DNA of 64,000 nt from Pseudooceanicola aestuarii (lineage in GTDB: Bacteria; Pseudomonadota; Alphaproteobacteria; Rhodobacterales; Rhodobacteraceae), in NCBI RefSeq assembly GCF_010614805.1, contig NZ_JAAFZC010000001.1, positions 1,528,001-1,592,000 of the forward strand, read 5' to 3'. Numbering within the stretch: the first letter of the stretch is position 1; each line of letters starts with the position of its first letter. A model generated the notes under the pieces. It saw nothing but the letters and a program-made list of their open reading frames with translations. It was not told where the DNA came from and made no database searches. The position numbers were made by a program, and so were the translations under genes. Shown here in pieces: positions 27,006-35,727 of the stretch.

Positions 27006-28127
27006 TCAGCCCGGCGCCGCGGCTTGGGACGTCATCCGCATCAGGTGCAGGATGTCCGACCGGGTGATGATACCCCGGATACGATCGCCCTCCATCACGG
27101 GTACGACCTCGACACCTTGCAGGGCCAGGCGGTCCAGCAGATGGCCCACCGGGGTCTGCGGCGTGACGCTGGCCGGAGCCGGGCGGGCGATCCGGGCAGC
27201 GGTGGCGCGGCGCGCGCGGCTGGCGGCTTGCACGCCGTGGCGCGGGTCCGCCAGCGCGGCGATCAGGTCCGATTGCAGGACCAGCCCGGACAGGGCACCC
27301 TCGGCGGTGACGACGGGCAGGCATTTGATTGCGTGGCGGCGGAACAGCCGGGCAAGGTGGCGCAGGCCATCGTCGGGCTGGGCTGTGATCAGTCCGGCGG
27401 TCATGACCGCGCCGCAGGTGATCCCGTCGAACCGGTGGCGGGCCAGCTCCGCCTCGGCGGCGGCCAGTAGGCGCCCCAGGTCGGCGGTGCCGATGTTGGT
27501 GCCCTGGTTGAAACTGCGCAACAGCCTCTGCAACTCGTCTTCGGTGAGAGCGGGCGGGGGCGTGGCCGCAGTGCTCTGTCGAAATGGATAGACCCGGCCC
27601 GTCAGGCGGTTGTAGACCACCGCCGCCGCCACCAATGTGGCAGTCATCGCGGCCACGGGGATCAGCGCGAAGGCGGGGCCAGCGGCCAGCACCGGCGCGG
27701 GGTCCAGCGCGGCCAGCAGGGCTACGGCGCCGCCCGGCGGGTGCAGCGACCGGGTCGGCATCATCACCAGAAGGGCCAGCCCGACGGCCAGCGCGGGCGC
27801 CCAGGGGCCGCTGTAGACCGACAGAAGCGCCCAGACCGCCAGCGCCGACAGGGTGTTGCCCATGACGGCCGACCAGGGCTGCGCCAGGGGCGCGTTGGGC
27901 ACGGCAAAGGTCAACACCGCGCTGGCCCCCAGCGGAGCGATCAGCCCCATGGGCAGGCTTTGGGTGCCGGGCCAGGCCATCGCCAGAAGCAGGCAGCAGC
28001 CGATGCCCAGCACGCCACCGATCGTCGCGCGAAGAACCTCGGCCGGGGCGGGGCGCGGCAGCACGGGCAAGCAGCCGTACAACGCGCGGCGCAGTGCGGC
28101 GGGTAGGGTCGGTGCGGAACGGTACAT
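27006..28127 (-). CDS. HPP-family membrane protein with C-terminal CBS pair
   Basis: A 373-residue protein with an N-terminal HPP membrane domain of about four helices (residues 30-175; the naming motif SLHPPGGAVALLAALDPAP is intact) and two CBS domains (about 235-300 and 310-368: CGAVMTAGLITAQPDD and VVPVMEGDRIRGIITRSDIL). HPP proteins have been implicated in nitrite transport in plastids and cyanobacteria; CBS pairs bind adenine nucleotides, so the transport activity may respond to energy state. The substrate here is not established. Start ATG 28127. Confidence 0.85.
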   Translation of the reverse strand: MYRSAPTLPAALRRALYGCLPVLPRPAPAEVLRATIGGVLGIGCCLLLAMAWPGTQSLPMGLIAPLGASAVLTFAVPNAPLAQPWSAVMGNTLSALAVWALLSVYSGPWAPALAVGLALLVMMPTRSLHPPGGAVALLAALDPAPVLAAGPAFALIPVAAMTATLVAAAVVYNRLTGRVYPFRQSTAATPPPALTEDELQRLLRSFNQGTNIGTADLGRLLAAAEAELARHRFDGITCGAVMTAGLITAQPDDGLRHLARLFRRHAIKCLPVVTAEGALSGLVLQSDLIAALADPRHGVQAASRARRATAARIARPAPASVTPQTPVGHLLDRLALQGVEVVPVMEGDRIRGIITRSDILHLMRMTSQAAAPG

Positions 28128-28417
28128 GGGGCTTTCCCCTGGTGAGGTGGGCTGATCGCAGGGGTTATGCCCAAGGATCGGGCAGAAGGAAAAGGCTCAG
28201 CCGTCGCAGGGCGGACGTGGCGACGGGCTGCGTGTTCCGGCCCGCCTCGGGAGGGCGCAACGGCTGTTCTGCGCGCGCGGGATCTGGCGGACGACGCGTC
28301 GGGAAGGGGTGCGGGTAGTGGAACCCGGGTCTTTTTCCCGGTGGCGGTGCCGGTGACAGGTGAGGAGGCTCCCGCCCCTGTGCCGCGCTCACTCCGCGCA
28401 GAGGCGGGGCGCCGGGC

Positions 28418-28627
28418 TCAGTCAGAAGGGGCGGTCCCGGCGGCCCGTGCGAGGGCCAGCGCCTCTTCCAGCACGGCAGGGTCGCCGATGTGGTTCATCA
28501 GGATCAGGATCAGCCGGGCGTTCAGGGCGATGCTCTCGGCCTCGTTCAGGCCGTGATGCGCGGCCAGCAGGCGGGCATAGCTGTCGTCGGGATGCGGGGG
28601 CAGGTTGGGCCGGGTGATCAGGCTCAT
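28418..28627 (-). CDS. DUF2783 small protein
   Basis: A 69-residue acidic, helical protein, MSLITRPNLPPHPDDSYARL at its start, with HHGLNEAESIALNARLILIL and NHIGD in the middle. Its size and context match DUF2783, found beside flavoprotein monooxygenases. The ATG overlaps the monooxygenase stop (ATGA), so the two are coupled and may interact. Function unknown. Confidence 0.8.
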   Translation of the reverse strand: MSLITRPNLPPHPDDSYARLLAAHHGLNEAESIALNARLILILMNHIGDPAVLEEALALARAAGTAPSD

Positions 28628-30174
28628 GCGGGCCTCGTCAGGCGGGCGGCGCAGGCCGCGATGGCAGGGGGGTCGGCCGTGATCCAGCGCGCGGCGATCA
28701 CCTGGTCGGGCCGGATGAGGTAAATCGCGCCCTCCGCCTCGCCCAGGTAGCGCGCGCGCAGCAGGTCGTCCGGCGGCGGGGCCAGGCAGGGCAGGCCGGT
28801 GCCCTGGGGCGGCGGCCTGTTCAGCACCAGCAGGGACACCTGCCCGCCCAGCCGGTTCAGCAACCAGCCGTCTCCCAGGGGGGCATCGGGGGCCACGCAG
28901 CCCGGCGCGGACAGGTCGGGCAGGGTGGCATCGTCCGGCGCCCCCGCCAACGGATAACGGCAGGGCACGGAGAGGCGGCCGGAATTCACCATGGGGCGGG
29001 CGAACTCCGCATGGGCGGCCAGCGCCAGTGTGGCGTCCCGGAACCAGCGCTCGGCGCCGGGGGCGGGGGACATGAACCGGGTGGCACGGCTGGAATTGCG
29101 GATGTTCTCGTCCGCGGCATGACGGCGCTCCCGCTCGTAATCGGTCAGGATCTCGGGATCGGCGCCGTTCACCACCGCCGCAAGCCGCCAGCCCAGGGCA
29201 TCGACATCCTGCAACCCGCCGTTGCCGCCGCGCGCCCCGAAGGGAGAGACCACATGCGCTGAATCGCCGGCAAAGATCACTCTTTCATGCACGAACCGGT
29301 CCAGCCGGCGGCATTGGAACGTGTAGACGGAGGACCAGTCCAGGCGGAAGTCGCCGTGGCCCACGACCTTTTCAATACGCGGGCGTATGCGATCCGGCTG
29401 CCGCTCGGCCTCGACATCTGCGTCCCAGCCCAGTTGCAGGTCGATGCGGTAGATGTTGTCCGGCTGCTTGTGCAGCAGGGCGGATTGGCCGGGGTGGAAA
29501 TCCGGTTCGAACCAGAACCAGCGTTCGGGGGGTGTGTCGGCGCGCATCTCGATATCGGCGATCAGGAACCTGTCCTCGAACAGGTCGCCGGTGAAATCCA
29601 GCCCCATCATCCGGCGTATCGGGCTGCTGGCGCCGTCGCAGGCCAGCACCCAGGCGGCGGGCAGGTCATAGGAGCCGTCCGGGGTCTCCACCCGCAGGGT
29701 CACGCCCTCGGCCTCCTGCCGCAAGCCGGTGACGCGATTGAGAAACCGCAGTTCTACCAGGGGGGAGGCAAGGGCCGCCCGGATCAGATGCGCTTCCACG
29801 TGGTATTGTTGCAGGTTGACGAAGGCGGGCATCTTGTGTCCGGCCTCCGGTTGCAGATCGACGGAGAAGACCTCCGCCGTGCGGTGAAAGGTGCGTCCCA
29901 CCTTCCAGGTCACGCCTCGGGCCAGGCAGGCCTCGCCCAGCCCCAGCCGGTCAAGGATCTCCAGCGAGCGTTTCGACCAGCAGATCGCCCGCGATCCGAC
30001 AGAGACGACATCGTTGTCATCCACCACCAAGCAGGCGATCCCTTGCCCCGCGAGGTCCAGCGCAGCGGCAAGACCAACCGGTCCTGCGCCGACGATGACC
30101 ACCGGGTGGCGCGGCTCTGCCTCCGTCAGGCCGGGCGGGGCGACATAGGGGAAACGCTGGTATTCATGGGGCAT
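28624..30174 (-). CDS. FAD-dependent aromatic monooxygenase (PHBH/MhpA type)
   Basis: A 516-residue flavoprotein monooxygenase. The N-terminal FAD motif VVIVGAGPVGLAAALDLAGQG, the DG motif region (WVLACDGASSPIRRMMGLDF) and the GD motif (RVIFAGDSAHVVSPFGARGGNGGLQD) are present, and a thioredoxin-like C-terminal extension (about 410-516) resembles phenol hydroxylase-type enzymes. Such enzymes hydroxylate phenolic rings with NAD(P)H and oxygen. It lies between MBL-fold and DUF2783 genes; together they look like a small aromatic-catabolism unit. The substrate is unknown. Confidence 0.85.
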   Translation of the reverse strand: MPHEYQRFPYVAPPGLTEAEPRHPVVIVGAGPVGLAAALDLAGQGIACLVVDDNDVVSVGSRAICWSKRSLEILDRLGLGEACLARGVTWKVGRTFHRTAEVFSVDLQPEAGHKMPAFVNLQQYHVEAHLIRAALASPLVELRFLNRVTGLRQEAEGVTLRVETPDGSYDLPAAWVLACDGASSPIRRMMGLDFTGDLFEDRFLIADIEMRADTPPERWFWFEPDFHPGQSALLHKQPDNIYRIDLQLGWDADVEAERQPDRIRPRIEKVVGHGDFRLDWSSVYTFQCRRLDRFVHERVIFAGDSAHVVSPFGARGGNGGLQDVDALGWRLAAVVNGADPEILTDYERERRHAADENIRNSSRATRFMSPAPGAERWFRDATLALAAHAEFARPMVNSGRLSVPCRYPLAGAPDDATLPDLSAPGCVAPDAPLGDGWLLNRLGGQVSLLVLNRPPPQGTGLPCLAPPPDDLLRARYLGEAEGAIYLIRPDQVIAARWITADPPAIAACAARLTRPA

Positions 30175-30207
30175 GGCGCGGCCTCCGCCGCCGTCCCGCC
30201 GCGCAGG

Positions 30208-31158
30208 TCATCCCTGCAAGGCCTGCCACATCTCCCGGTCACGGGCTGCGGTCCAGATGCGGGGGGTGTCGATGTCGCGGGCCTCGTCATAGGCGCGGGC
30301 GACGTTGAAGGGCAGGCAATGTTCATAGATCGCGAAATCGGCGAATTTCGGGTCGCATTCGGCGCGCACGGCGTCCCAGGCCTCTTTCAGCGTGCCGCCA
30401 CGCAGGGCCACACGCGCGGCGGGCAGGTAGGTGGCGCGGACGAAATCCGCCGTGCTGTCCAATGCCGCGTTCACCATCTTCTGTCCTTGCAGCGCATCCC
30501 CGCGCCCCGGCGCGATGGCGTCCAGGTCAAAGGCGCGGATGCGGTCCAGCGTGGCGGGCCAATCGTGGAAATGACCGTCGCCGCAATAGCAGGCCGATCT
30601 GTATTCCACGATATCGCCGGTGAACATCGCGTTGGCATCGGGCACGTAGATGACGATGTCGCCCGCCGTATGGGCGCGGCCCAGGTGCATCAGGTCGACG
30701 CGGCGATTGCCCAGGTAGACGGTCATCCGGTCGTTGAAGGTCATGGTGGGCCAGGTCAGGCCGGGGATGTCCTCGTGCCCTGCGAAAAGGCGAGGAAAGC
30801 GGCCGAACTCGCTGTCCCAATCCTCCTGCCCGCGCTCGGCGACCATGGCGCGGGCCTTCTCGCCCATGATCACGTTCTGCGCGCCGAAGGCCGAACAGCC
30901 CAGAACGCGGACGGCGTGATAATGGGTCATCACGACGTGGGTGATTGGCTTGTCGGTGATCTTGCGGACCTCCTCGATCACCTTGTTGGCCAGTCGCGGG
31001 GTGGCCTGGGCCTCGATGATCATGACGCTGTCGTCGCCGATGATCACGCCGGAATTGGGGTCGCCCTCGGCGGTGAAGGCATAGAGATCGCGTCCGATCT
31101 CGGTAAAGGAGGTCTGCTTTTCGCTCAGATCCCCCTGAGAGGCAAAGGCCTTGGCCAT
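30208..31158 (-). CDS. MBL-fold hydrolase with altered metal motif
   Basis: A 316-residue metallo-beta-lactamase-fold protein (starts MAKAFASQGDLSEKQTSFTE). The usual HxHxDH motif reads THYHAVRVLG: two histidines remain but the Asp-His pair is replaced. Downstream fold markers are GRAHTAGDIVIY and FTGDIVEY, which keep the later metal-site His and Asp. It may bind one metal or use a different site. Start at 31158, preceded by AAAGGA. In an apparent unit with the FAD monooxygenase (33 bp gap); possibly a hydrolase for ring-cleavage or lactone intermediates. Confidence 0.8.
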   Translation of the reverse strand: MAKAFASQGDLSEKQTSFTEIGRDLYAFTAEGDPNSGVIIGDDSVMIIEAQATPRLANKVIEEVRKITDKPITHVVMTHYHAVRVLGCSAFGAQNVIMGEKARAMVAERGQEDWDSEFGRFPRLFAGHEDIPGLTWPTMTFNDRMTVYLGNRRVDLMHLGRAHTAGDIVIYVPDANAMFTGDIVEYRSACYCGDGHFHDWPATLDRIRAFDLDAIAPGRGDALQGQKMVNAALDSTADFVRATYLPAARVALRGGTLKEAWDAVRAECDPKFADFAIYEHCLPFNVARAYDEARDIDTPRIWTAARDREMWQALQG

Positions 31159-31273
31159 GTCTGTCCTTTCGGCTGCGCGGTCAGTCGGGGGGCGAACAGG
31201 GGGCGAAAGCGCAGGACGAATGCCCCCGGAGCAGTTCATTGCATGGGCGAAAGTAGTTGCATTCGCAACGATG

Positions 31274-31876
31274 TCAAGCCTGCGGCGCTTGACCCAGCCG
31301 CGCGACATCGCGGGCCATCCCCTCGGCCAGGGCTGCAAAGGCACCGGGATCGCCGCCGCGCTGCGCCTCGATCCGCAGGGCGGTGACATCGGCCTGGTAG
31401 CGCCGCGCCAGCTGGGCGGTGTTGGCGTCCTGCGGCAACTCTCCCATGGCTTGCGCCTTGTCGAAGAAGGCGGTGAACAGCTCTGTCATGGCATCCATGT
31501 AACCACGTGCGCGATCGGCGATGGCGGTGTCGGCCTCGGTCACGTCCAGCAGCGTCTTGACCAGCATGCAGGCGCGGTGGCCGCTGGTGGCATCGGGCCG
31601 GGCAAAGCTGCGCAGGTGATTGGCCAGCGCTCCCAGCGGCGAGCCGGAGCGTTCAAGCAGATCCTGCAACTGGCTGCTGTTGCGGTCGAAATACCGTTCC
31701 AGCGACGCCAGGTAGAGATCCTCCTTGCTGTGGAAAGCGGCGTAGATGCTGCCCGGGCGCATGTTCAACGCGCCCTCCAGGTCCTTGAGAGAGGTCGCGT
31801 GATAGCCCTTGCGCCAGAACAGGCTCAGCGCCGCGTCCAGTGCGGTGTCTCGGTCATATGGTCGTGCGCGTGCCAT
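31274..31876 (-). CDS. TetR-family regulator
   Basis: A 200-residue TetR regulator: DNA-binding domain at residues 5-52 (LDAALSLFWRKGYHATSLKD then GSIYAAFHSKEDLYLASLE) and a helical effector domain. It is divergent from the CxxC carboxymuconolactone-decarboxylase-family gene, and tandem palindromes lie between them. It probably represses that gene and itself, and possibly the MBL/monooxygenase genes that follow it on the same strand 115 bp downstream. Confidence 0.88.
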   Translation of the reverse strand: MARARPYDRDTALDAALSLFWRKGYHATSLKDLEGALNMRPGSIYAAFHSKEDLYLASLERYFDRNSSQLQDLLERSGSPLGALANHLRSFARPDATSGHRACMLVKTLLDVTEADTAIADRARGYMDAMTELFTAFFDKAQAMGELPQDANTAQLARRYQADVTALRIEAQRGGDPGAFAALAEGMARDVARLGQAPQA

Positions 31877-31938
31877 GCCATCCAGATAAGCGATCTGTCC
31901 GGATTTGTCCCGTCCAAGGGGGCAAAGTCAATTCTCAC

Positions 31939-31980
31939 GTTTGAGTGAATGCTCAAACTTGGTATTGAGCGGTCGCTCAA
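31939..31980. promoter_or_regulatory. Tandem TetR-type operators
   Basis: Two 16 bp palindromes of the same pattern, TTGAGTGAATGCTCAA (31941-31956, extended to GTTTGAG/CTCAAAC) and TTGAGCGGTCGCTCAA (31965-31980), 24 bp apart centre to centre. Shared consensus TTGAGYGRWYGCTCAA. They lie between the divergent TetR and CMD-family genes and are almost certainly the operator pair. Confidence 0.75.
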
Positions 31981-32066
31981 ATCAACTATCTCTCACTCAT
32001 CCCCGGCGCAGAGACAACGCGCCAGATCGCGACCCGTTCAGGACACGTCACAGAAAGGACCATCCG

Positions 32067-32627
32067 ATGAAAACCTTTACCAAACATGACGAGACGACCG
32101 CCCCCGACGACAGCAAGCCGCTGCTGGAGAAATCCAAGGCCGCCTTTGGCCGTCTGCCCGGTCTGCACGCCGTCATGGCTGAGGCTCCCGGCCTGTTGGA
32201 AGGCTACCAGAAACTGCACGAATTGTTCGTGAACTCCTCCTTCGACAAGGACGAGTTGACGGTGGTCTGGCAGGCGATCAACGTCGAGAACGAGTGCCAT
32301 TACTGCGTGCCCGCCCACACCGGCATCGCGAAATCCATGGGTGTGGATGACGCCATCACCGAGGCCCTGCGCAACAAGACCCCGCTGCCCAACGATCGGC
32401 TGGAGGCGCTGCGCGACTTCACCCTGAAATTGGTGCGGGAACGTGGTTTCGTCGCCGATGCCGATGTGCAGGCGTTTCTTGACGCCGGTTTCACCAAGCG
32501 GAACGTGCTGGAGGTGATCCTTGGCTATTCGCAGAAGGTGATGTCCAATTACACCAACCACCTGGCGCAGACCCCGGTCGATCCGGTGTTCGAGAAATTC
32601 GCCTGGTCGCCCAAGGAAACCGCCTGA
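32067..32627 (+). CDS. Carboxymuconolactone decarboxylase/AhpD-family protein with CxxC
   Basis: A 186-residue protein of the CMD/AhpD-like superfamily. Cys77 and Cys80 in ENECHYCVPAHTGIAKSMG form the redox CxxC with the following His proton-relay residue, which points to a peroxidase/peroxide-protection enzyme rather than a decarboxylase. AAAGGA precedes the ATG at 32067. It is divergent from a TetR gene and the tandem operators lie in its promoter, so it is likely derepressed by a reactive or toxic compound. Confidence 0.88.
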   Translation: MKTFTKHDETTAPDDSKPLLEKSKAAFGRLPGLHAVMAEAPGLLEGYQKLHELFVNSSFDKDELTVVWQAINVENECHYCVPAHTGIAKSMGVDDAITEALRNKTPLPNDRLEALRDFTLKLVRERGFVADADVQAFLDAGFTKRNVLEVILGYSQKVMSNYTNHLAQTPVDPVFEKFAWSPKETA

Positions 32628-32647
32628 GCGACAGGCTGACGACAGGC

Positions 32648-32676
32648 AAAGGGTCCGGCCAGCGCCGGGCCCTTTT
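32648..32676. terminator. Bidirectional terminator between the CMD gene and nagA
   Basis: Twelve-pair stem AAAGGGTCCGGC (32648-32659) with GCCGGGCCCTTT (32664-32675), one T-G pair, loop CAGC, then T. It serves both convergent genes. Confidence 0.75.
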
Positions 32677-32702
32677 GCGTGGCGGGGGGGCCGGTGGTGC
32701 GG

Positions 32703-33851
32703 TCAGCCGGTGGGCAGATCCTCGAATGGGATGCCGTCGACCAGCCCGCCGATGGCGTGCAGATCCGTGTTCAGGTGGGTCAGGCTGGCGCGATAGCCCG
32801 GCGCGATGCGGCCCAGCTCCCCCTCCAGGCGCAGGACGCGAGCGGGGGTGGCGCTGGCCATGGCGACGGCCTGTTCCACCGGAACCCCGGCGCTCCGCAC
32901 CATGAGGCGCAGCGCGGTGTCCAGCCCAAGATGTGCACCGGCCAGCGTGCCATCCGGCCCGGTCAGCCGTCCGTCGCGCAGCGCCACGGGGGTTCCCATC
33001 AGGTCGAACTCGGTGACCTGCCCGGCATAGGTGCGCATCGCGTCGGTCACCAGGCACAGCCGGTTGGGCATCATCCGCGCCGCCAGCATCAGGTTCAGCG
33101 GATCAACGTGATGGCCATCCGCGATGATCCCGGCAAAGAGCGTGGGATGGGTCAGGGTGCGCCCCACCACCCCCGGCGCGCGACCCTGCGGTGCAGGCAT
33201 GGCGTTCCACAGGTGGGTAACGCCGCGCAGCCCCTCCGCCACGGCGGCGTCGATCTGGGCGGCGCTGGCGGCGGTGTGCCCGGCAAAGACGGTGATCCCG
33301 GCGCTGGCCAGGCGGCGAATCGCGCCGGGCGGCTGTTCCTCGGGGGCGAGGGTCAGCAGCAGGGGGATCTGCGCGGTCTCCAGCAGCGCCAGGTCGGCCT
33401 CCGCCAGCGGGCGGATGGCCTGTGCCGGGTGTATGCCAGGACGCCGCGGGGACAGAAACGGCCCCTCCAGGTGCAGGCCCAGGACGCCGGGGCTGTGCGC
33501 GTTCAGCGCGTCGCGGGCGGCGCGCAGGGCCTGGTGCCAGCCGTTCCCGTCGGCGGTGATGAAGGTCGGCAGCACATGCGCCGCCCCGCCGGCGCGGGCG
33601 CCATGCGCGATGCGTGCGATGGCCACCGGGCTGGGATCGTCGTTGAATTGCACATCCGCCGCGCCGTTGATCTGCAAGTCGATGAAGCCGGGGGCCGCGA
33701 TCGCCACCCGCGCGGTTCCCGAAGGCAGGCGGGTGGGCGCGCGGGTCACGGCGGTGATCCGGTCCCCGGTGACCTCAACCAGGCAATCGTGGCGGGCGGG
33801 AGCGCCGCTGCCGTCATACAGCGTTTCGGCATGGACGTAGCGGTGGGTCAC
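32703..33851 (-). CDS. nagA: N-acetylglucosamine-6-phosphate deacetylase
   Basis: A 382-residue amidohydrolase that deacetylates GlcNAc-6-phosphate. Motifs: GFIDLQINGAADVQFNDD (N-terminal amidohydrolase), LHLEGPFLSPRRPGIHPA with metal Glu, FAGHTAASAAQID, VTHLWNAMPAPQGR, GIIADGHHVDP and the catalytic Asp in CLVTDAMRTYAG. The GTG start overlaps the nagB stop. Last gene of the amino-sugar operon. Confidence 0.94.
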   Translation of the reverse strand: MTHRYVHAETLYDGSGAPARHDCLVEVTGDRITAVTRAPTRLPSGTARVAIAAPGFIDLQINGAADVQFNDDPSPVAIARIAHGARAGGAAHVLPTFITADGNGWHQALRAARDALNAHSPGVLGLHLEGPFLSPRRPGIHPAQAIRPLAEADLALLETAQIPLLLTLAPEEQPPGAIRRLASAGITVFAGHTAASAAQIDAAVAEGLRGVTHLWNAMPAPQGRAPGVVGRTLTHPTLFAGIIADGHHVDPLNLMLAARMMPNRLCLVTDAMRTYAGQVTEFDLMGTPVALRDGRLTGPDGTLAGAHLGLDTALRLMVRSAGVPVEQAVAMASATPARVLRLEGELGRIAPGYRASLTHLNTDLHAIGGLVDGIPFEDLPTG

Positions 33852-34627
33852 AGCCGTGCCTTTCCACCATCGGGATGCACCAACTGGTAATAGTCGCGCA
33901 GCCGCAGGTCGGCGGCGGCGGCGGGATCCAGGACCAGCGTCGCGTCGGGATGCAATTGCAGGGCCGAGGCCGGGCAGGCGGCGGACAGCGGACCCTCCAC
34001 CGCGGCGGCGACGGGGCGGGCCTTCTCCGGGCCGGTGGCCAGCAACAGGCAGGCGCGGGCGTCCAGCACGGTGCCGATCCCCATGGTGATGGCGAATTCC
34101 GGGGCGGTCTCCTGCGCGCCGAAGAACCGGGCGTTGGCGCGGCGGGTGTCTTCGGTCAGCGTCTTGACCCGCGTCCGCGATCCCAGGCTGGAGGTCGGTT
34201 CGTTGAACCCGATATGGCCGTTGCGTCCGATCCCCAGCACTTGCAGGTCGATGCCGCCCGCCGCTGTGATCGCCGCCTCGTAGGCGCGCGCCTCGGTCAC
34301 GGGATCGGAGGCTGTGCCGTCGGGCAGGTGCCCGCGATCCGGGCCAATGCCTGCGGTGTCGAACAATAGCCGGCGCATGGTGGCGGCGTAGCTTTGCGGA
34401 TGATCGGCGGCCAGCCCGACATATTCGTCCAGATTGAAGGTCGTCACCTGCCGCAGATCCAGCGCCCCGTCGGCGATGCGCGCGCGCAGCAGGGCATAGA
34501 GCGGCTCCATCGTGCCGCCGGTGGCCAGGCCCAGCACCGCTTCGGGGCGGGCGGCGACGGTGTCCTGAAGGATCTGCGCCGCGCGGGCCACGGCGGCGGC
34601 GGCGTCATGACAGATCAGGACCCGCAT
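33848..34627 (-). CDS. nagB: Glucosamine-6-phosphate deaminase
   Basis: A 259-residue aldose-ketose isomerase/deaminase turning glucosamine-6-phosphate into fructose-6-phosphate and ammonia. Motifs: LGLATGGTMEPLYALL, TTFNLDEYVGLAADHPQSY and the active-site loop LGIGRNGHIGFNEPTSSL. The start at 34627 (MRVLICHD) gives normal family length and adjoins the transporter ATPase stop by 1 nt. With NagA it feeds amino sugars into glycolysis. Confidence 0.94.
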   Translation of the reverse strand: MRVLICHDAAAAVARAAQILQDTVAARPEAVLGLATGGTMEPLYALLRARIADGALDLRQVTTFNLDEYVGLAADHPQSYAATMRRLLFDTAGIGPDRGHLPDGTASDPVTEARAYEAAITAAGGIDLQVLGIGRNGHIGFNEPTSSLGSRTRVKTLTEDTRRANARFFGAQETAPEFAITMGIGTVLDARACLLLATGPEKARPVAAAVEGPLSAACPASALQLHPDATLVLDPAAAADLRLRDYYQLVHPDGGKARL

Positions 34628-35715
34628 CAGAGCCGCCCGCCATCCGCCCCGAACAAGTGGCATTCGTGACCCGGCAGGCCGAACCGTACGGGCTCGCCAA
34701 GGGCGGGCAGGGTGCGGCGCGGCACCTCGGCGACAATCGCATCCTCACGGCCCGCATCGGTATAGAGATAGGCGGTGCCGCCCAGGTTCTCCACCACTTC
34801 GGCAGTCAGGGTCACGATATGGGCCGCGTCGTGAGGGGGGCCGAAATCCTCGGGACGCAGGCCCAGGGTGGCGGGACCGGAGGGCAGGGTGTCGGGGTGG
34901 CGCACAGGTACCTCCAGTCCGGTGAGGTTCAGCCGGGGCAGATCGACAAGGGCCAGGCCCTCGGTGGTGCGGCCGGTGACGACAGCGTCCAGGAAATTCA
35001 TCCGGGGGCTGCCGATGAAACCGGCGACGAACAGGTTGTCGGGATCGGCATATAGATCGGACGGCCGGCCCACCTGTTCGATCACGCCCTTGCGCAGGAC
35101 CACGATGCGGTCGGCCATGGTCATGGCCTCTGTCTGGTCGTGGGTCACGTAAACCATCGTCGCGGACAATTCGGCATGCAGGCGCGCGATCTCCAGCCGC
35201 ATCTGCACCCGCAATTCGGCATCCAGGTTCGACAATGGCTCGTCGAACAGAAACAGCGCCGGATCACGCACGATGGCCCGGCCGATGGCGACACGCTGCC
35301 GCTGGCCGCCGGACAGCTCGCGCGGTTTGCGCTCCAGCAGGTCGGTGATCTGGAGGATCTCCGCTGCGCGCAGCACGGCCATCCGACGTTCGGCCGCAGG
35401 CACCTTGGCCATCTCAAGGCCAAAGCCCATGTTCTCCGCAACGCTCATATGCGGATAAAGCGCGTAGGTCTGGAACACCATCGCCAGCCCGCGATCGGCC
35501 GGTTCGGCCCGGGTCACGTCGCGCCCGGCGATGGAGATGGTGCCCGCCGAAGGTTCTTCCAGCCCCGCGATCATGCGCAGTAGCGTGGATTTCCCGCAGC
35601 CGGAGGGGCCGACGAAGACGACGAATTCCCCCGGCTCGATCGACAGGTCCAGCGACGGGATGACCTCCACCTCGCCAAAACTCTTGGCGATACCGCGCAG
35701 CGTAACCTCACCCAT
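34627..35715 (-). CDS. Sugar ABC transporter ATPase (UgpC/MalK type)
   Basis: A 362-residue ABC ATPase. Walker [11 protein letters not shown]-loop [15 protein letters not shown], signature [15 protein letters not shown], Walker [14 protein letters not shown] and H-loop TMVYVTHDQ, followed by the regulatory OB (TOBE) domain from about residue 240. It energises the two permeases upstream; its stop overlaps nagB, so uptake and catabolism are coupled. Confidence 0.93.
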   Translation of the reverse strand: MGEVTLRGIAKSFGEVEVIPSLDLSIEPGEFVVFVGPSGCGKSTLLRMIAGLEEPSAGTISIAGRDVTRAEPADRGLAMVFQTYALYPHMSVAENMGFGLEMAKVPAAERRMAVLRAAEILQITDLLERKPRELSGGQRQRVAIGRAIVRDPALFLFDEPLSNLDAELRVQMRLEIARLHAELSATMVYVTHDQTEAMTMADRIVVLRKGVIEQVGRPSDLYADPDNLFVAGFIGSPRMNFLDAVVTGRTTEGLALVDLPRLNLTGLEVPVRHPDTLPSGPATLGLRPEDFGPPHDAAHIVTLTAEVVENLGGTAYLYTDAGREDAIVAEVPRRTLPALGEPVRFGLPGHECHLFGADGGRL

Positions 35716-35727
35716 GGCGTTCCTTTC

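Noticed and set aside
30208..31158. Beta-lactamase resistance gene
   Set aside because: It has only the general MBL fold and an altered metal motif; no resistance context or signal peptide.
29287..31386. Open frame of 699 codons on the plus strand
   Set aside because: Antisense to the monooxygenase and MBL genes, with no domain recognised.
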